From Mauremys mutica (lineage: Eukaryota; Chordata; Testudines; Geoemydidae), in contig NC_059074.1 of assembly GCF_020497125.1 (NCBI RefSeq), positions 194,340,915 to 194,404,914 of the forward strand: a DNA stretch of 64,000 nt, in the 5' to 3' direction. The stretch's first letter is position 1. Every line of letters starts with the position of its first letter. Below the pieces are notes generated by a model, which worked only from the letters and a program-made list of their open reading frames with translations, did no database searches and was not told where the DNA came from. Shown here one piece after another: positions 9,441 to 18,603 of this stretch. Made by a program: the position numbers and the translations under genes.

Positions 9441-11394
9441 TGACGTGATGTGCCTTCATAAAATTTTGAAACTCCTGAGAGACGAACTGCGGTCCGTTGT
9501 CGCTCACAAGTTGTTCTGGCAGACCAAAACGACTAAAGAGTCCTCGTAGTTTTTGAATAGTACTCTCTGCAGTAGTGGACTGCATTATAGAGACTTCTGG
9601 CCATTTAGAATGGGCATCTACTGCCACCAAGAACATGCTTCCTTCAAGGGGGCCAGCAAAGTCAACGTGAATACGTTGCCACGGGTTTTCAGGCCAGTCC
9701 CATGGGTGTAGGGGTGCCAACTGGGGTGCATTTCTTACACCCTGACATGACATACAAGCTTTTGCCTTCTCTTCAATAGCACTGTCCAATCTAGGCCACC
9801 AAAAATAGCTTCGTGCAATTTCCTTCATGCGCACTATTCCACAGTGACCGGAATGTAGCTGTTCTAACATCTGTGATCTCAGGGGTGGTGGAATAATGAC
9901 ACGCCTCCCCCACAACAAACAACCAGATTGGACCGATAACTCCGTCCGCCTGGACATGTAGGGAACAAGGTCGGGTGAGACCGGAGAGGTTTGTCGAGAT
10001 TTTCCATGCATCACCAGGTCCATAACTTGGGATAATACTGGGTCAACGCGGGTTGCCTTCTTTATCTGAGTAGCAGTAATGGGTGTATTCTCTACCTGTT
10101 CAAAGTAGAAGATTTCCTTTTGGGCACTATCTTGATGTTTGACCGGTAAAGGCAATCTTGAGAGGCCATCTGCATTGCCGTGCAGAGTGGATTTCCGATA
10201 TTTGATTTCATATGTGTGTGCAGAAAGTATCAATGCCCAACGTTGCATACGACTAGCAGCTAATGGGGGAATGCCTGTGTAGGGTCCAAAAATTGATGTC
10301 AGAGGTCGATGGTCTGTAAGAAGAGTAAACTTTCGCCCAAACAGGTACTGATGAAACTTCCTAATTCCAAAAACAATTCCTAATGCCTCACGTTCGATTT
10401 GGGCGTAGTTAGTTTCTGCTTTGCTTAGAGTGCGTGAAGCAAAAGCAATAGGTCTTTCTTCTCCCGAAGGCATAATGTGTGACACGACCGCTCCCACTCC
10501 ATAAGGGGAAGCATCGCAGGCCAATTGCAGGGGTAAGGATGGATCAAAGTGCGTTAGAACTTCAGAATTTAACAATGCATCCTTAGCTTTGTTAAATGCA
10601 ACATCACAGGCTTCAGTCCACTTCCAGGCCTTGTTCTGCCCAAGGAGCTCATGAAGTGGTTTTAGCAGTGTGGCTAACTGTGAGATGAACTTTCCATAAT
10701 AGTTCAGTAGTCCTAGAAATGAGCGCAGCTGGCTTACATTTCGAGGTGGGGGAGCCTCCACAATAGCTTTAACTTTTGCAGGGGCCTTATGAAGACCTGC
10801 AGAATCGATGATGTGTCCCAAATATTCAACAGAGGGCTTGAAGAATTCACACTTGTCTTTGCGAACTCGTAGGCCATACTCTTCCAGTCTTTGTAGGGTA
10901 GCCTCTAAATTCTTTAAGTGATCCTCTTCATTTCTTCCAGTGACCAGGATATCATCCAGATAGCACTGAACTCCTGACAAGCCACACAAGATCTGGTCCA
11001 TAGCCCTCTGGAACAGAGCGGGAGCCGATGTGATTCCGAAGGGTAGGCGACAGTATCGATAAAGCCCCTTATGAGTCACAATAGTCAACAGTTCTTGGGA
11101 CTTTTCATCGACGTGCATCTGTAAATATGCTTGACTCAGATCAATCTTACTGAACTTTTGTCCCCCAGCCAGGCCTGCGAAGAGGTCATCGATGCGGGGA
11201 AGCGGGTATTGCTCTGCACACAACACTGGGTTGACAGTGACTTTAAAATCACCGCAAATCCGGAGAGAGACATCTTTCTTCACTATTGGAACGATAGGAG
11301 TGGCCCATGAGCTATGGGTAACTGGTATTAGGACTCCATTGGTGACCAGGCGCTCCAGGTCTGCTTCAACTTTTGGCCTGATGGCATATGGCAC
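9406..11394 (-). CDS. pol: Pol: reverse transcriptase, RNase H and integrase N-terminal part
   Basis: A 662-residue frame. RT copies element RNA to DNA: KIDLSQAY holds the first catalytic aspartate (D85), and YLDD at 145-148 holds the other two. RNase H removes the RNA strand: acids at D294 (ACDASPYG), E336, D361 (TDHRPL) and D409 (GNADGLS). Integrase joins the DNA to the genome: a zinc site from H514/H517 and C547/C550, then catalytic D578 (HVDFAGPL) and D632 (SDNGPQF). The third acid falls after a frame break and lies in the neighbouring segment. The frame opens with GTG (valine), not a true start, because the N-terminal RT sequence and the protease lie in another frame. All visible RT and RNase H catalytic residues are intact. 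Confidence 0.93.
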   Translation of the reverse strand: MPYAIRPKVEADLERLVTNGVLIPVTHSSWATPIVPIVKKDVSLRICGDFKVTVNPVLCAEQYPLPRIDDLFAGLAGGQKFSKIDLSQAYLQMHVDEKSQELLTIVTHKGLYRYCRLPFGITSAPALFQRAMDQILCGLSGVQCYLDDILVTGRNEEDHLKNLEATLQRLEEYGLRVRKDKCEFFKPSVEYLGHIIDSAGLHKAPAKVKAIVEAPPPRNVSQLRSFLGLLNYYGKFISQLATLLKPLHELLGQNKAWKWTEACDVAFNKAKDALLNSEVLTHFDPSLPLQLACDASPYGVGAVVSHIMPSGEERPIAFASRTLSKAETNYAQIEREALGIVFGIRKFHQYLFGRKFTLLTDHRPLTSIFGPYTGIPPLAASRMQRWALILSAHTYEIKYRKSTLHGNADGLSRLPLPVKHQDSAQKEIFYFEQVENTPITATQIKKATRVDPVLSQVMDLVMHGKSRQTSPVSPDLVPYMSRRTELSVQSGCLLWGRRVIIPPPLRSQMLEQLHSGHCGIVRMKEIARSYFWWPRLDSAIEEKAKACMSCQGVRNAPQLAPLHPWDWPENPWQRIHVDFAGPLEGSMFLVAVDAHSKWPEVSIMQSTTAESTIQKLRGLFSRFGLPEQLVSDNGPQFVSQEFQNFMKAHHVSTISSVRQRIS

Positions 11395-11897
11395 AGTTCA
11401 GATATTTTGGTGGACTGCCAGGTTTAACGTTCAATGTCACAGTGATTCCCTTCATACTTCCCAAATCATCTCCAAAAACAGCAGCATGTTTCCTTAGTAT
11501 AGGGGTTAGACTGGTTTCTTCTTTAGTCATCCGGTGCACTTCTGCCCAGTTCAGCTGAATCTTCCCAAGCCAAGACCTACCCATTAAGGCTGGGTAGTTA
11601 CCTCTCACCACAAACAGTGGCAATTTAGCCGCCCGTCCATTGAGCTCCACCTTAACATCAGTAGTGCCCAACATGGGCACAGCTTCACCTGTATACGTCT
11701 TCAGAACAGTTTTTGTTGCCTTAAGCGGAAGATGCTGTAGCTTTTCCTTATACACAGTCTCAGGAACCAGCGAGACAGCTGCACCGGTGTCTAGTTTCAT
11801 GCGTATAGGTTTGCCCTCCAATAAGGGGGTTACCCAGTATTCATGTGAGCCCGCTGCCAAAGACAAAACATGCAGTGGCACTTCCCTTGTGAGGCGG
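11366..11897 (-). CDS. pro: Aspartic protease, N-terminal part of Pol
   Basis: The single catalytic site LDTGAAVSLVP (D31 of the frame at 11366-11881) marks a retropepsin that works as a homodimer and matures Gag-Pol. Downstream, ALMGRSWLGKI is the usual second conserved block. The frame is open back to about 11897 and overlaps the end of gag in the -1 frame, so it would be made by ribosomal frameshifting. I see no canonical slippery heptamer in the overlap. The frame ends at 11366 shortly after KPGSPPKY, where RT homology should begin. RT continues in another frame from about 11394, which indicates a small indel. Confidence 0.88.
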
Positions 11898-12672
11898 TGT
11901 CACCTTGATCATCCTGGGTCTGCTCTAGGGTATGCAAGGTTCCTCTTTTTGTCGGCCAGACCACAGGCCTCTTTTTCTTTTGTTTACAGGCACACTCAAT
12001 GTGTCCCTTTTTGCCACAGTGTCGACACACCAGGTCCTTACACCAGCATTCTGATGCCTGGTGTCCTGGCTTACCACAGCAGTAACATTCTTGACTCTGC
12101 ACAGTTTTGTGGGTCGGTTCTTGTGACACTTTTTGCACCCTAGGGGATGCACCGATGTATTGTGCCTCCCTTGTAGCCAGTTCCATGGAGACAGCAATAT
12201 CAACAGCCTTCTGTAATGTAAGCTGAGCCTCTGTCAGTAGGCGCTTCTGTATAGCTTCACTGCAGAGGCCACACACTAACCTGTCACGCAGGGCATCATT
12301 TAACATCTCTTTAAATTCACAGTGTTCTGCTAGCTTTTTTAAAATGGCTACAAATTGTACAACTGTTTCATCTTCCTTTTGGTCTCTTTTGTGGAACCTA
12401 TATCTTTCAGCAATTACCAGTGGTTTTGGGGAGAAATGAGACCCCAGGATTTCCACAATGTCACTGTAAGATTTAGTCTCAGGCTTAACAGGGTGTAGTA
12501 AGCTGCGTAGCAGAGAGTAGGTTTTAGCCCCTACAACAGTTAAGAATATTGGCACCTTCTTCGCTTCTGTAATGTCATTTGCAATACCAAAAAGCTCAAA
12601 ACGCTCAGTATACACATGCCACTGCTCTGTATTCTCATCAAAAGGCTCCAGGGGCCTGGTCAGAGTAGCCAT
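11830..12672 (-). CDS. gag: Gag polyprotein
   Basis: Gag forms the particle and packages the RNA. The frame is open from 12708, but the ATG at 12672 (MATLTRPLEPF) is the likely start, giving about 280 residues. The first two thirds look like a gypsy Gag core: WHVYTERFELFGIAN, an RY.FHKRDQ..DETVVQFVA region, and CEFKEMLNDALRDRLVCGL. Two zinc knuckles of the form CX2CX4HX4C follow, CYCCGKPGHQASEC and CRHCGKKGHIECAC, as in Mag-group elements. The C-terminus is basic and overlaps the protease frame. No internal stop or frame break is visible. Confidence 0.92.
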   Translation of the reverse strand: MATLTRPLEPFDENTEQWHVYTERFELFGIANDITEAKKVPIFLTVVGAKTYSLLRSLLHPVKPETKSYSDIVEILGSHFSPKPLVIAERYRFHKRDQKEDETVVQFVAILKKLAEHCEFKEMLNDALRDRLVCGLCSEAIQKRLLTEAQLTLQKAVDIAVSMELATREAQYIGASPRVQKVSQEPTHKTVQSQECYCCGKPGHQASECWCKDLVCRHCGKKGHIECACKQKKKRPVVWPTKRGTLHTLEQTQDDQGDTASQGKCHCMFCLWQRAHMNTG

Positions 12673-12777
12673 GATTTTTAGTTTCACTTTCACAGTCAGT
12701 GCAAACAAGCAGCTTTTTTTCTTTGTTTGGTCTTTACCTTGACTTCTACTTCCTTCTGTTACTGGAGCAGCACCAGG

Positions 12778-12795
12778 ATCCCACCCTCGTCGCCA
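12778..12795 (-). promoter_or_regulatory. Primer binding site, tRNA-Ser type
   Basis: On the element strand TGGCGACGAGGGTGGGAT begins two bases inside the 5' LTR edge. It is complementary to the 3' end of a serine tRNA ending ...CGTCGCCA, as I know it (GCT anticodon type). tRNA-Ser priming is typical of Mag-like elements. Confidence 0.75.
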
Positions 12796-12796
12796 G

Positions 12797-12987
12797 TGTT
12801 ATGTCCTAGGGGCAGCCGGTGTAGGAAGCAATCACTTGAGGCCAGAGAGCAGACAGCTAACCAAAACCTCCATTTTATTTACAGACACAGAGAGCTCACT
12901 CAGCCGGTTGAAACCAGCTGAGCTATCCCTTAATAGTCTAACTCAGTTGCCATAGTAACAAAACCCATGACAACCAAATACACAACA
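12797..12987 (-). repeat. 5' LTR of the Mag-like element
   Basis: 191 bp, promoter LTR for the minus-strand transcript. It differs from the 3' LTR only at 12916, where a CpG in the hairpin stem has become CpA, a typical deamination change. Confidence 0.95.
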
Positions 12988-12992
12988 GATCC
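12988..12992. repeat. Target-site duplication, right copy
   Basis: GATCC follows the right LTR directly and matches the left copy exactly. Confidence 0.9.
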
Positions 12993-13089
12993 CTGTACCT
13001 ATATATATACCCCAGTGCCCTCTGCCAGTTGGCATCCAGAGGTTCTTGGGTCATACCTCCACACCCCCAAAAGAAACCTCTCTCTAAGG

Positions 13090-13941
13090 CAGTGGTCCCC
13101 AAACTGTGGGGTGCGCCCCCTTAGGGAGTGCAGAGGAAAGTTGGGGGTGGCCCCCATAGAGGAGCGCCACACTTCCAGCCATGCTCTGCCACCAGAGCAG
13201 CTCCACCCCCAGGCTCGTTCCTTCTCCAACTCCATTCAGTCCCCAGTCCTGATCTGCCTCCAGGCCAGCTGCGCCCTCACTCCCTCTGCACCCCTAGACC
13301 AGCTCCACCCTCAGCCACAGCTCCACTCCACCCCATGCTCCACCTCAGCCAGGCTCTGCCCTCAGTCCCTCTCTGCCCCCCCACCCTGCTCGCCCCAGGG
13401 GCGTGGCCTCGGCCCACCCACTTAGCATCCAGGCCCACCCAAATCTGAGCAGGGGTGTAGTCCTGCCACAGCAGCCTGGAGCATCATTCAGGCACCTGAA
13501 ATCCAGGACGGGGCTATGCACCTGCCCTTCAGAAAGCTACGCTCCAGCAGCTCTGCCCTGCCATTTTCTGAGCTGCCCCACTGCCCAGCTCGGCTGGTGA
13601 AGCCCTGTGTCTGGGGGCACCAGGGCTAGGAAGGGGGCGTGGCGTCGGGGGAGAAGCTGAGCTAGCACAGTCTGTCATTGCCCGTTCACCTGAAAGTCGG
13701 GGCCCACCTGAATTTCCACTCCTAGCTACACCACTGCTCCGCCCCCAGCCCAGCTACACTCTCATTCCCTCTCCACCCCCCAGCCCAGCTCTGTCTCTAG
13801 CCCCAGCTCCTTCCCCTTCCACACAAGCTCAGGTGCTGAGGAAGCCTTGGCTTTGAAGTAATGGGAGGTCACATGGGGCGCAGACAGATTCCATTACTGG
13901 TACTAAGGGGAGGCACGACTGAAAAAGTTTGAGCACCACTG
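13090..13941. mobile_element. Large hAT-type MITE (Buster-like)
   Basis: The ends are CAGTGGTCCCCAAACTGTGG and an imperfect reverse complement ending GTTTGAGCACCACTG. Flanks CTCTAAGG (13082-13089) and CCCTAAGC (13942-13949) agree at 6 of 8 bases and both keep TA at the centre, the nnnTAnnn target of Buster-type hATs. The interior is C-rich and non-coding. Overlapping open frames in it are composition artefacts. Confidence 0.75.
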
Positions 13942-13949
13942 CCCTAAGC

Positions 13950-15335
13950 AGAGCTTCCTATAACCAGAGAAGGGAGAAAAGCTGAGGAATCCATGAAGCC
14001 CACTAGAGACCTCACTATGCCAATCTGTGAAACCTGGGAAATGCTCAGATACTAACTACAGTGATGGGCACCAGCATAACATCTTAAAACAGGCAGCTAA
14101 AGACTAGACAGATATATTTTCTTTTTATGAATATTGAGAGCTACAATCAGCTGCGCCTAATTATCACATATTGCACTTAGTTTATTTGTAAGGGTTTGAT
14201 TTAACTGTGTCTGTTCTTAATCCGTGCCTTTGTGGCTTTTTTATTAATAGACGTGAGATGTGCAATCTCTCTAGAAAAAGAAACAATTTAATAAAAAGAT
14301 ATAGAAGTCTTAATGTGCAGATAATAAAACTACCACAAGATGTCGCACTTACCTAAGCCAGGGGTTAAGGTGGCCCTATGCTGGTCCGTTTACAGGGCAG
14401 TTGTGCTCAAATAAATTTGTTAGTCTCTACGGTGCCCCAAGCACTCTTGTTCTTAATGTAAAATTGGTACCTTTTTGCTCAACAGGTCTGCTCATTTTGA
14501 TCACATTCATAATCAAAATATATTTAAAAGCTACTTTTTAATCTTATTAGCCTTGAAAAGTCAACCCAGAGAGGTGAAACAAAACTATATGATTCATGTG
14601 GCTAATAACTCCGCAGCCAGCTCAAACAACAAAGTCTATAGTAAAACGAATTCAGTGCTTGAGTAGTTGAATGCATGCAGGCATTATGGGTCATATTCAC
14701 ATCGGGCATAACTACCAACTTGCATGGAGTTCAGTCAAGAATGAATTGGCGCCTAAGCTCCATAATAACTAGAGAATAAGATTCAGAAAACCACAAAAAC
14801 TCCATTCATTTAATCATCTTTGATCTCTCAGAATAATTCCCAGACAGGTCCATAATATTTTACAAATATATTTTTAAAGCTACCCTAAAGCTGTCATTTT
14901 TATCATTTACTTGTTTTCCCTTCCCTTTCATCTCACATCCATTTCAAATTATATGAAATCAACATGACTATCAAGAAAAGTGAAAGCCACAGGTCTTAAA
15001 TTCCTGGTGCCTTCATATGGTCTAGCAAATACTGCTTCAAAAAGTTAAAAACAGCAATCTAAAAGAATGCTTGCTATTCTCTGTTGCTAGGAGTTTTCCA
15101 TTGATATATTATGACTCAGTATTAAGGTAAAAGAACTAGCATCTTTACTGAACACTTCCATCTGGACTGAATGTCCTTATAAAAATGACTAAACACTTCC
15201 AAATCTCTGATCCCAGCATGCAGTGGTCTTTCACAAAACTGAGCAAGAATTCTTCAGGATCTGCCTCTACTCTGGTGCAAAGGAATTCTGGAAGAGACAA
15301 CACAACAATTACACCCAGCCCTAGTTTTTTCCAGT
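13950..15335. other. No recognisable feature
   Basis: AT-rich, no domain-bearing frame, no clear repeat. Confidence 0.4.
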
Positions 15336-15339
15336 CACA

Positions 15340-15565
15340 CCAATGCGTGATCCAGTTGTGAGAGCCCTGGACCAGGGATCAGGAATTCCTGACTTCTGCG
15401 CCCACCTTTTCAAGTGACTCACTGGGTGACCCAGTATAAATCATTTGTTTCCCCATCTGTAAAATGGCAATGAATACCTCCCTACCTCGAAGAGGTATGG
15501 TGAGATTTAACTACATAATGTGTGTAAAGTGCTTTGAACTGCTAAAAAAGTGCTAGGTATTTTTG
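15340..15565 (+). repeat. MIR-like CORE-SINE
   Basis: MIR order on this strand: GAGCCCTGGACCAGGGATCAGGAA-like head, CCCATCTGTAAAATGGCAAT, then TGTGTAAAGTGCTTTGAACT near the 3' end. Confidence 0.7.
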
Positions 15566-15569
15566 CTGG

Positions 15570-16780
15570 GTGCTAAGAGAAACAAGCTGCACAATGACAC
15601 AGACGGGACAGGAAAAAGAAAACCGCTGTGAATTGCCAGGTGGCTTTGATAGTTTGCAAACCTCCGCTCAGGCACATGAGCTGATGAAGGCTGAGAATGA
15701 GGTTAACTTTCTCTCAGACTTACTGCTAAACCTCCACCATCTGCATCTCGGTTGTCCCAAAGAGCTACCCACAGTCCCTGACATACACAGCACCCACATG
15801 TAGTCCACAACATATGCTCCAGTGCTATCTTTTCATGAAGGGGGGGGGGGGGGAAACCAGCCATGAGAGCAACCCAGTATGGCTGAGCCATTTTATAACA
15901 ACAATCCCGGGCATGTAAATGATGCAGGAAAAATATTTAGGGCAGGAATCAGCCACGTTCATTCACACTGAGTAATAACTTATTCCACGTGTAATGCCAC
16001 TGATGTCAGTGAACTACTCCTGGATTAGGGATGGCAAACCCTGGCCCTCAGAAAGGAATCAAGTTTCATTTTAAAACATTCACAGGATTATGATGAACAT
16101 CTGTGAAAACACTTATTTTTAAAGTTATGGATAAGGTCTTGACAGTCTCCTTTTTAGTGATAACTGGCTCTTAATGGCAGGACTCAGAAATTCTCACTGT
16201 ACAGCTTTGAACACAGTTTTCTGATGTCGGTGTCTTTCGCATAAGAACCTAATGAGATTACTGCTCACTATATAACTAGCTTCACAGGCAAATTGTAGCC
16301 CCCAGTGTGGGGAGTTTTCCTGAAAGAGTATTTTATATTTAAGCACTTTTTCTTTTAAATGCACAGGTTTATTATCACATGATAAATACAATGGGGATTA
16401 GATGTTCATTTGGAACCTTTGCAAGAAGATTTAATGGTACTAAATACTGTGCAGGAAGCTACAGAGGGATGAACGAGTTATATAGTGATTCAAGGCATGA
16501 TTTATACAAGGCAGAGACCTGGAGCACAAGAGGATCCTGCCTAATCAACTCACTGTGTCAGATTTTACTGGTCTTCACCGCAAGTGGGAATTATGGGCTA
16601 TTCCCATTTAAAAGAAGTGATGTAAAAGAAAAAAAACCTCTCCATTAAGAATATGATTATATTCAATCAGAATTATCTTCTACTAAACAAGGCAAATTTC
16701 ATTACCATCCTGGCTTCTATGAAACCTATGCGATTTAGCATTGTAAGGAACTTATTTTCCATTTCCATAATAGAAACAGA
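15570..16780. other. No recognisable feature; poly(G) run
   Basis: A G14 run at about 15840-15854 is the only notable feature. Open frames at 15570-15803 and 16379-16648 have no recognisable domain. Confidence 0.4.
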
Positions 16781-16975
16781 GGAGGAGGGATAGCTCAGTG
16801 GTTTGCACATTGGCCTGCTAAACCCAGCGTTGTGAGTTCAATCCTTAAGGGGGCCACTTAGGGATCTGGGGCAAAATCAGTACTTGGTCCTGCTAGTGAA
16901 GGCAGGGGGCTGGACTTTGATGACCTTTCAGGGTCGGTCCCTTCCAGTTCTAGGAGACAGGATATCTCCATGATT
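16781..16975 (+). repeat. tRNA-derived SINE (turtle Cry/PolIII family)
   Basis: A tRNA-like head with an A box (TAGCTCAGTGG at 16791) and a B box (GAGTTCAATCC near 16834). A body follows with GGGATCTGGGGCAAAATCAG, then a CR1-like tail GACCTTTCAGGGTCGGTCCC. This agrees with the Cry SINE of cryptodiran turtles as I know it, and is the best organism marker here together with 24894-25083. The internal Pol III promoter looks intact apart from some drift. Confidence 0.88.
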
Positions 16976-18313
16976 AGATCAGAAAGAAGATTTTGTGGTA
17001 TTCGATCATCATCACCTCTTTAATCTGTGCCGCTCTGGTTTGACCATAATCCCTTTCAACTCCTGAGCTTTCCCTTCCAGAATGTATAACTGCTGACCTT
17101 TACTGTTCTTCCCTTTTACCCACAGAGGTAATAAAACATAAAGGTCTCTCAAAAACGTCCAGTGATGACACTTGTAAATTAGCTGGCCTGGGAAAAAGAA
17201 AGCTCTGTTTGTATGAATAAATATTCAACACAAATCCAAGACTTGCAATAACTAGGAGTTAATTATCCCTATGTTTTATGACGCTGTTGCCTACTGGGTA
17301 TACCCACTTTGAAATAGCCAAAATAATCCTTTGTCCATAATGCACTTTAACTACTCTATACAAACAATTTGGGTGGGGGGAAAATACATAGAAATTGCTG
17401 AATAATGATAACGTTTCTTATCTCCCATAGTCACTGCCTCTAGATAGCTAGCCTAGCAGGCACAATCCCTTATTATGACCTTTGATCACTCCAGTGGTTC
17501 TGGATCATACCCAAATTCAATTAGTGACACCCACAAGGAAAACAAAATGCAAGCCGTTCTTATTCAATACATTTTCTCTTCTTGTCTGTTAACCCTTGCT
17601 GTATCCTGTAAGTTGGTGGAGTTCCCATGCAGCTCCAGCAACCTACACGCTTGTTGTAAATATTTAAAAAAAAAAAAATGTCACCCCTTACCAGGGTTTG
17701 GCTGTATTAACATTCCATAAGTCCCAGCCCTCCACAGGCTTGTCTGCTTTTAGGGCTCCTTTCCTTTACGGTTGTCTGTCCCAGACCCTAGCTTCTATTC
17801 CTGCCCCAGTGAGTCAACAGTGATTGGCTAGAAGCTCCCTGAAGGGTTCCAACACCTGATAATCAGTGATAATCCTATTACCCTATAACAGACCTTGTGT
17901 ATGGAAACTTCAGGCATACCCAACTCTCCAAGTCACAGTGAGACCTTTACTACTAGCAGTGTCTTCAACATACAGTACAGATACCTGTGACAGTCGGTGT
18001 ATTGCACCTTACACACTATCTGTTATATATAATGGCAGGGAATTTTATATTATGTTCTGTGTTATACTAGATAACAATTAACTTGGAAACAGAAGCTAAC
18101 TATTTGCATGGTAATGAACCTGCAAGAGGGGGTCAAAAATAAATAAAATAGTTAATGAGATTTCATGTAAAACACCTGCGGGGCATGTCGCCTTAGAACA
18201 GATCAAAGACTTTCAGCTAGAAGTGGGGGAAAGTGTATCACATACAAACAAGTGTTCTTTTAAGGACTGCAACAGCAAGAGAAACCAAAAACAGAATAAA
18301 AACAAAGACACAT
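16976..18313. other. No recognisable feature
   Basis: AT-rich; one A-run near 17667. No repeat ends or coding signals found. Confidence 0.4.
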
Positions 18314-18603
18314 AGTATTGGCAACCCTCACGAGTGTCAGAATACTTGATGTTTTACTTAAAGACCCAGCTCCTGGATTCAAGTGATGACATGAGAATCT
18401 CAGTTTTCTTTTTTCATGGTTTCATGGTTTCAGAGAAAAGCTTGAAAACATAATCCAAGTGTGCCTTAAAGGCTCAAAAACTAGAAGGCAAATAAAAGAA
18501 CCCCAAATTTGTTACTTTTTAAAAATCTCATGATTTTTTAGCCAATATATGATTTTGAGGGGGCCTAATTCATGATTTCTGAACATTTGGGGTTGGCGAT
18601 ACT
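18314..18603. mobile_element. Short MITE with terminal inverted repeats
   Basis: Starts AGTATTGGCAACCC and ends GGGTTGGCGATACT, nearly reverse complements. The interior is AT-rich with CTCATGATTTTTTAGCC-like words. No convincing 8-bp duplication, so the superfamily is left open. Confidence 0.6.

Larger units (their letters stand above)
8399..12987 (-). mobile_element. Ty3/gypsy LTR retrotransposon, Mag-like, near full length
   Basis: A 4,589-bp element read on the minus strand. It has two 191-bp LTRs, an exact 5-bp target duplication (GATCC), a tRNA-Ser-type primer site, a polypurine tract, and gag then protease, RT, RNase H and integrase in Ty3/gypsy order. Two CCHC knuckles in Gag and a tRNA-Ser-type primer site suggest the Mag clade, from general knowledge of that group. 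The LTRs differ at one position only, which points to a recent insertion. However, pol is broken twice (near 11395 and near 9445), so this copy could not make its own polyprotein as read. It could still be moved by proteins from intact relatives. Confidence 0.93.

Noticed and set aside
11640..12143. 167-residue plus-strand frame opposite gag and protease
   Set aside because: Shadow of the minus-strand retroelement genes.
16781..16860. Possible tRNA gene
   Set aside because: A and B boxes belong to the head of a SINE, and the cloverleaf is not complete.
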